The notes beneath the pieces are model-generated. The model was not told the DNA's origin. It saw only the letters and a list, made by a program, of their open reading frames with translations, and ran no database searches. Below are positions 20,552 through 21,978 of a DNA stretch of 21,978 nucleotides, one piece after another; position 1 is the stretch's first letter, and each line of letters begins with the position of its first letter. A program made the translations under genes and the position numbers. Source of the stretch: Saccoglossus kowalevskii (taxonomy: Eukaryota > Hemichordata > Enteropneusta > Harrimaniidae); NCBI RefSeq assembly GCF_000003605.2, contig NW_003145990.1, forward strand, positions 1-21,978. Direction: 5' to 3'.

Positions 20552-21180
20552 CACAATACTACAACCAGTCTCTGACATTACTACAACCAGTTTCTGCCAT
20601 TACTACAACCAGTCTCTGCCTTTACTACAACTAGTCTCTGACATTACTACAACCACTCTCTGACATTACTACAACCAGTCTCTGACATTACTACAACCAG
20701 TCTCTGACATTACTACAACCAGTCTCTGCCATTACTACAACCAGTCTCTGCCTTTACTACTACCAGTCTCTGACATTACTACAACCACTCTCTGACATTA
20801 CTACAACCAGTCTCTGACATTACTACAACCAGTCTCTGCCATTACTACAACCAGTCTCTGTCATTACTACAACCACTCTCTGACATTACTACAACCAGTC
20901 TCTGCCTTTACTACAACCAGTCTCTGACATTACTACAACCACTCTCTGCCATTAGTACAACCAGTCTCTGACATTACTACAACCAGTCTCTGATATTACT
21001 CCAACCAGTCTCTGACATTACTACAACCAGTCTCTGACATTACTACAACCAGTCTCTGACATTACTACAACCAGTCTCTGCCATTACTACAACCACTCTC
21101 TGACATTACTACAACTACTCTCTGACATTACTACAACCAGTCTCTGCCATTACTACAACCACTCTCTGACATTACTACAA
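20552..21180 (+). repeat. Higher-order module A, copy 11
   Basis: It begins with a variant T2A unit (CTCACAATA; the C of TCAC replaces G at unit position 20). ACTAGT is at 20630-20635, a private ACTACTACC near 20,760, C5G near 20,951 and GATATTACTCC at 20992. That is 440 bp from the start, the one-unit-shorter form also seen in copy 6. Both lack the second C16T unit, so they probably share a recent ancestor. Confidence 0.85.
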
Positions 21181-21930
21181 CCACTCTCTGACATTACTAC
21201 AACCAGTCTCTGCCATTACTACAACCACTCTCTGCCATTACTACAACCAGTCTCTGACATTACTACAACCAGTCTCTGACATTACTACAACCAGTCTCTG
21301 ATATTACTCCAACCAGTCTCTGACATTACTACAACCAGTCTCTGCCATTACTACAACCACTCTCTGCCATTACTACAACCAGTCTCTGACATTACTACAA
21401 CCAGTCTCTGACATTACTACAACCAGTCTCTGATATTACTCCAACCAGTCTCTGACATTACTACAACCAGTCTCTGACATTACTACAACCACTCTCTGAC
21501 ATTACTACAACCAGTCTCTGCCATTACTACAACCACTCTCTGCCATTACTACAACCAGTCTCTGACATTACTACAACCACTCTCTGACATTACTACAACC
21601 AGTCTCTGACATTACTGCAACCAGTCTCTGACATTACTACAACCAGTCTCTGACATTACTACAACCAGTCTCTGACATTACTACAACCAGTCTCTGACAT
21701 TACTACAACCAGTCTCAGACGTTACTACAACCAGTCTCTGACATTACTACAACCACTCTCTGACATTACTACAACCAGTCTCTGACATTACTACAACCAG
21801 TCTCTGCCATTACTACAACCAGTCTCTGCCATTACTACAACCAGTCTCTGACATTACTACAACCACTCTCTGACATTACTACAACCACTCTCTGCCATTA
21901 CTACAACCACTCTCTGACATTACTACAACC
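21181..21930 (+). repeat. Mixed terminal segment with last A prelude
   Basis: A21C and G14C units, GATATTACTCC units near 21,299 and 21,432, an ACTGC unit at 21,617 and an A1G unit with CTCAGACG (G at 21,721, 104 bp after ACTGC). The prelude leads to a G14C junction followed by consensus rather than T2A, so no further module A begins. Only repeat units are seen. Confidence 0.8.
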
Positions 21931-21978
21931 AGTCTGTGACTACAATAACCACACTCTGTGACTATAATAACCACTCTC
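21931..21978 (+). repeat. Divergent edge units at the right end
   Basis: Starting at AGTCTGTGAC (21,931) the two last units change to CTGTGACTACAATAACCAC and CTGTGACTATAATAACCAC. They keep the 22-bp period and the AC-TCTGTGAC core, but the ATTACTACAACC half is rearranged to TACAATAACC / TATAATAACC. Such progressive divergence is usual near the boundary of a tandem array. The boundary itself lies beyond the window. Confidence 0.8.

Larger units (their letters stand above)
1..21978 (+). repeat. 22-bp tandem repeat array (satellite/minisatellite), about 1,000 units, fills window
   Basis: The consensus unit is ATTACTACAACC (unit positions 1-12) then AGTCTCTGAC (13-22), repeated head to tail from the first base to about 21,930, with related divergent units to the end. 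Unit composition is A7 C7 T6 G2, 41% GC, strongly C-over-G on this strand, and the consensus has no CpG. The most frequent substitutions are G14C (CAGT to CACT) and A21C (TGAC to TGCC); C5G, A21T, C16T, C22T+A7C, T2A, A1G and C12T are rarer and recur in fixed neighbourhoods. Unit length is very stable: I found only about 15 clear small indels (1-2 bp). Unit length is 1 mod 3, and the consensus carries TGA on + and TAG/TAA on -, so every frame is closed within 66 bp. That argues against a coding repeat. It is probably eukaryotic satellite DNA; I recognise no named family. Confidence 0.98.

Noticed and set aside
2681-21725. CRE/bZIP-type sites in A1G units (TGACGTTA)
   Set aside because: TGACGT resembles a half-site, but it arises by one base change in a repeat and there is no gene or promoter nearby; no basis for a regulatory call.
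1-21978. CRISPR array
   Set aside because: The repeats are directly adjacent, with no spacers of unrelated sequence between them, no leader and no cas genes; variation is point changes within a continuous 22-bp unit.
1-21978. Repetitive protein gene (for example a repeat-rich surface or silk-like protein)
   Set aside because: Unit length is not a multiple of three, and stop codons fall in every frame of both strands within 66 bp.
1-21978. Telomeric repeat
   Set aside because: The unit has no G-run and no TTAGGG-like or TTTAGGG-like motif, and it is 22 bp long. A subtelomeric location remains possible but is not shown.
1-21978. G-quadruplex or i-motif forming DNA
   Set aside because: No runs of three or more G or C in the consensus; only isolated variants such as CCCTCCC and one CCCCC occur.
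1-21978. Hairpin RNAs or microRNA precursors from the short inverted motif GTC-TCT-GAC
   Set aside because: The arms are only 3 bp with a 3-base loop; no longer inverted repeat is seen in the unit.
1-21978. CENP-B box or known centromeric satellite
   Set aside because: No CENP-B box core is present in the unit, and the unit is much shorter than typical nucleosome-sized centromere monomers. Centromeric location can be neither claimed nor excluded.

Overview
The whole window is one uninterrupted tandem array of a 22-bp repeat. On the + strand the consensus unit is ATTACTACAACC (unit positions 1-12) followed by AGTCTCTGAC (13-22). The window is 21,978 bp, i.e. about 1,000 units. I see no gene, RNA gene, mobile element, CRISPR array or single-copy stretch anywhere. 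Megasatellite-scale arrays of simple short units like this are typical of eukaryotic nuclear genomes (subtelomeric, pericentromeric or interstitial satellite/minisatellite DNA). The sequence does not let me name the species or clade, and I do not recognise the unit as a named satellite.

The array is not random. Units carry a limited set of recurrent point variants, written here as consensus base, unit position, variant base: G14C, A21C, A21T, C5G, T2A, A1G, A1T (seen with A21C of the preceding unit), C22T with A7C, C12T, C16T, G20T, T3A+C5T and T17C+G20C+A21C. These variants recur in fixed orders, so blocks of about 350-760 bp are repeated as higher-order modules. I name three: module A (starts with a T2A unit; hallmarks C12T and C22T/A7C), module B (starts with the CCCTCCC unit; hallmarks C18A+G20T and two ATAATT units) and a compound marker C (C22T/A7C unit followed by a 2-bp deletion).

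Layout: 1-450, array with scattered variants including CTGTG forms; 453-840 module B; 1316 A' segment; 1558-3509 two near-identical A modules 1,188 bp apart; 3.5-4.2 kb loosely A-like array; 4.19-4.78 kb B-end to A-start junction; 5297-6497 two A modules; 6495-6640 an island of divergent units; 6882-8205 marker C then two B modules 792 bp apart; 8574-9020 A; 9.0-11.4 kb mixed units with two C markers; 11.4-13.13 kb B, A', A; 13.13-14.16 kb mainly consensus units with some G14C; about 14.18-14.96 kb an almost variant-free domain; 15.34-17.85 kb A, B, A', A; 17.85-18.7 kb partial A; 18.72-19.37 kb partial B, C and junction to A; 19.32-21.2 kb three closely spaced A modules; 21.2-21.93 kb mixed; 21.93-21.98 kb divergent units, probably the approach to the right edge of the array. 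The left edge lies outside the window.

The units do not act together as genes. The consensus places a stop codon in every frame of both strands within each 66 bp, so nothing longer than short chance ORFs is expected. The information in the window is its evolutionary record: local homogenisation, segmental duplication of multi-unit blocks, and decay at the edge and in one internal island. All comparisons were made by eye from marker positions, without an aligner.
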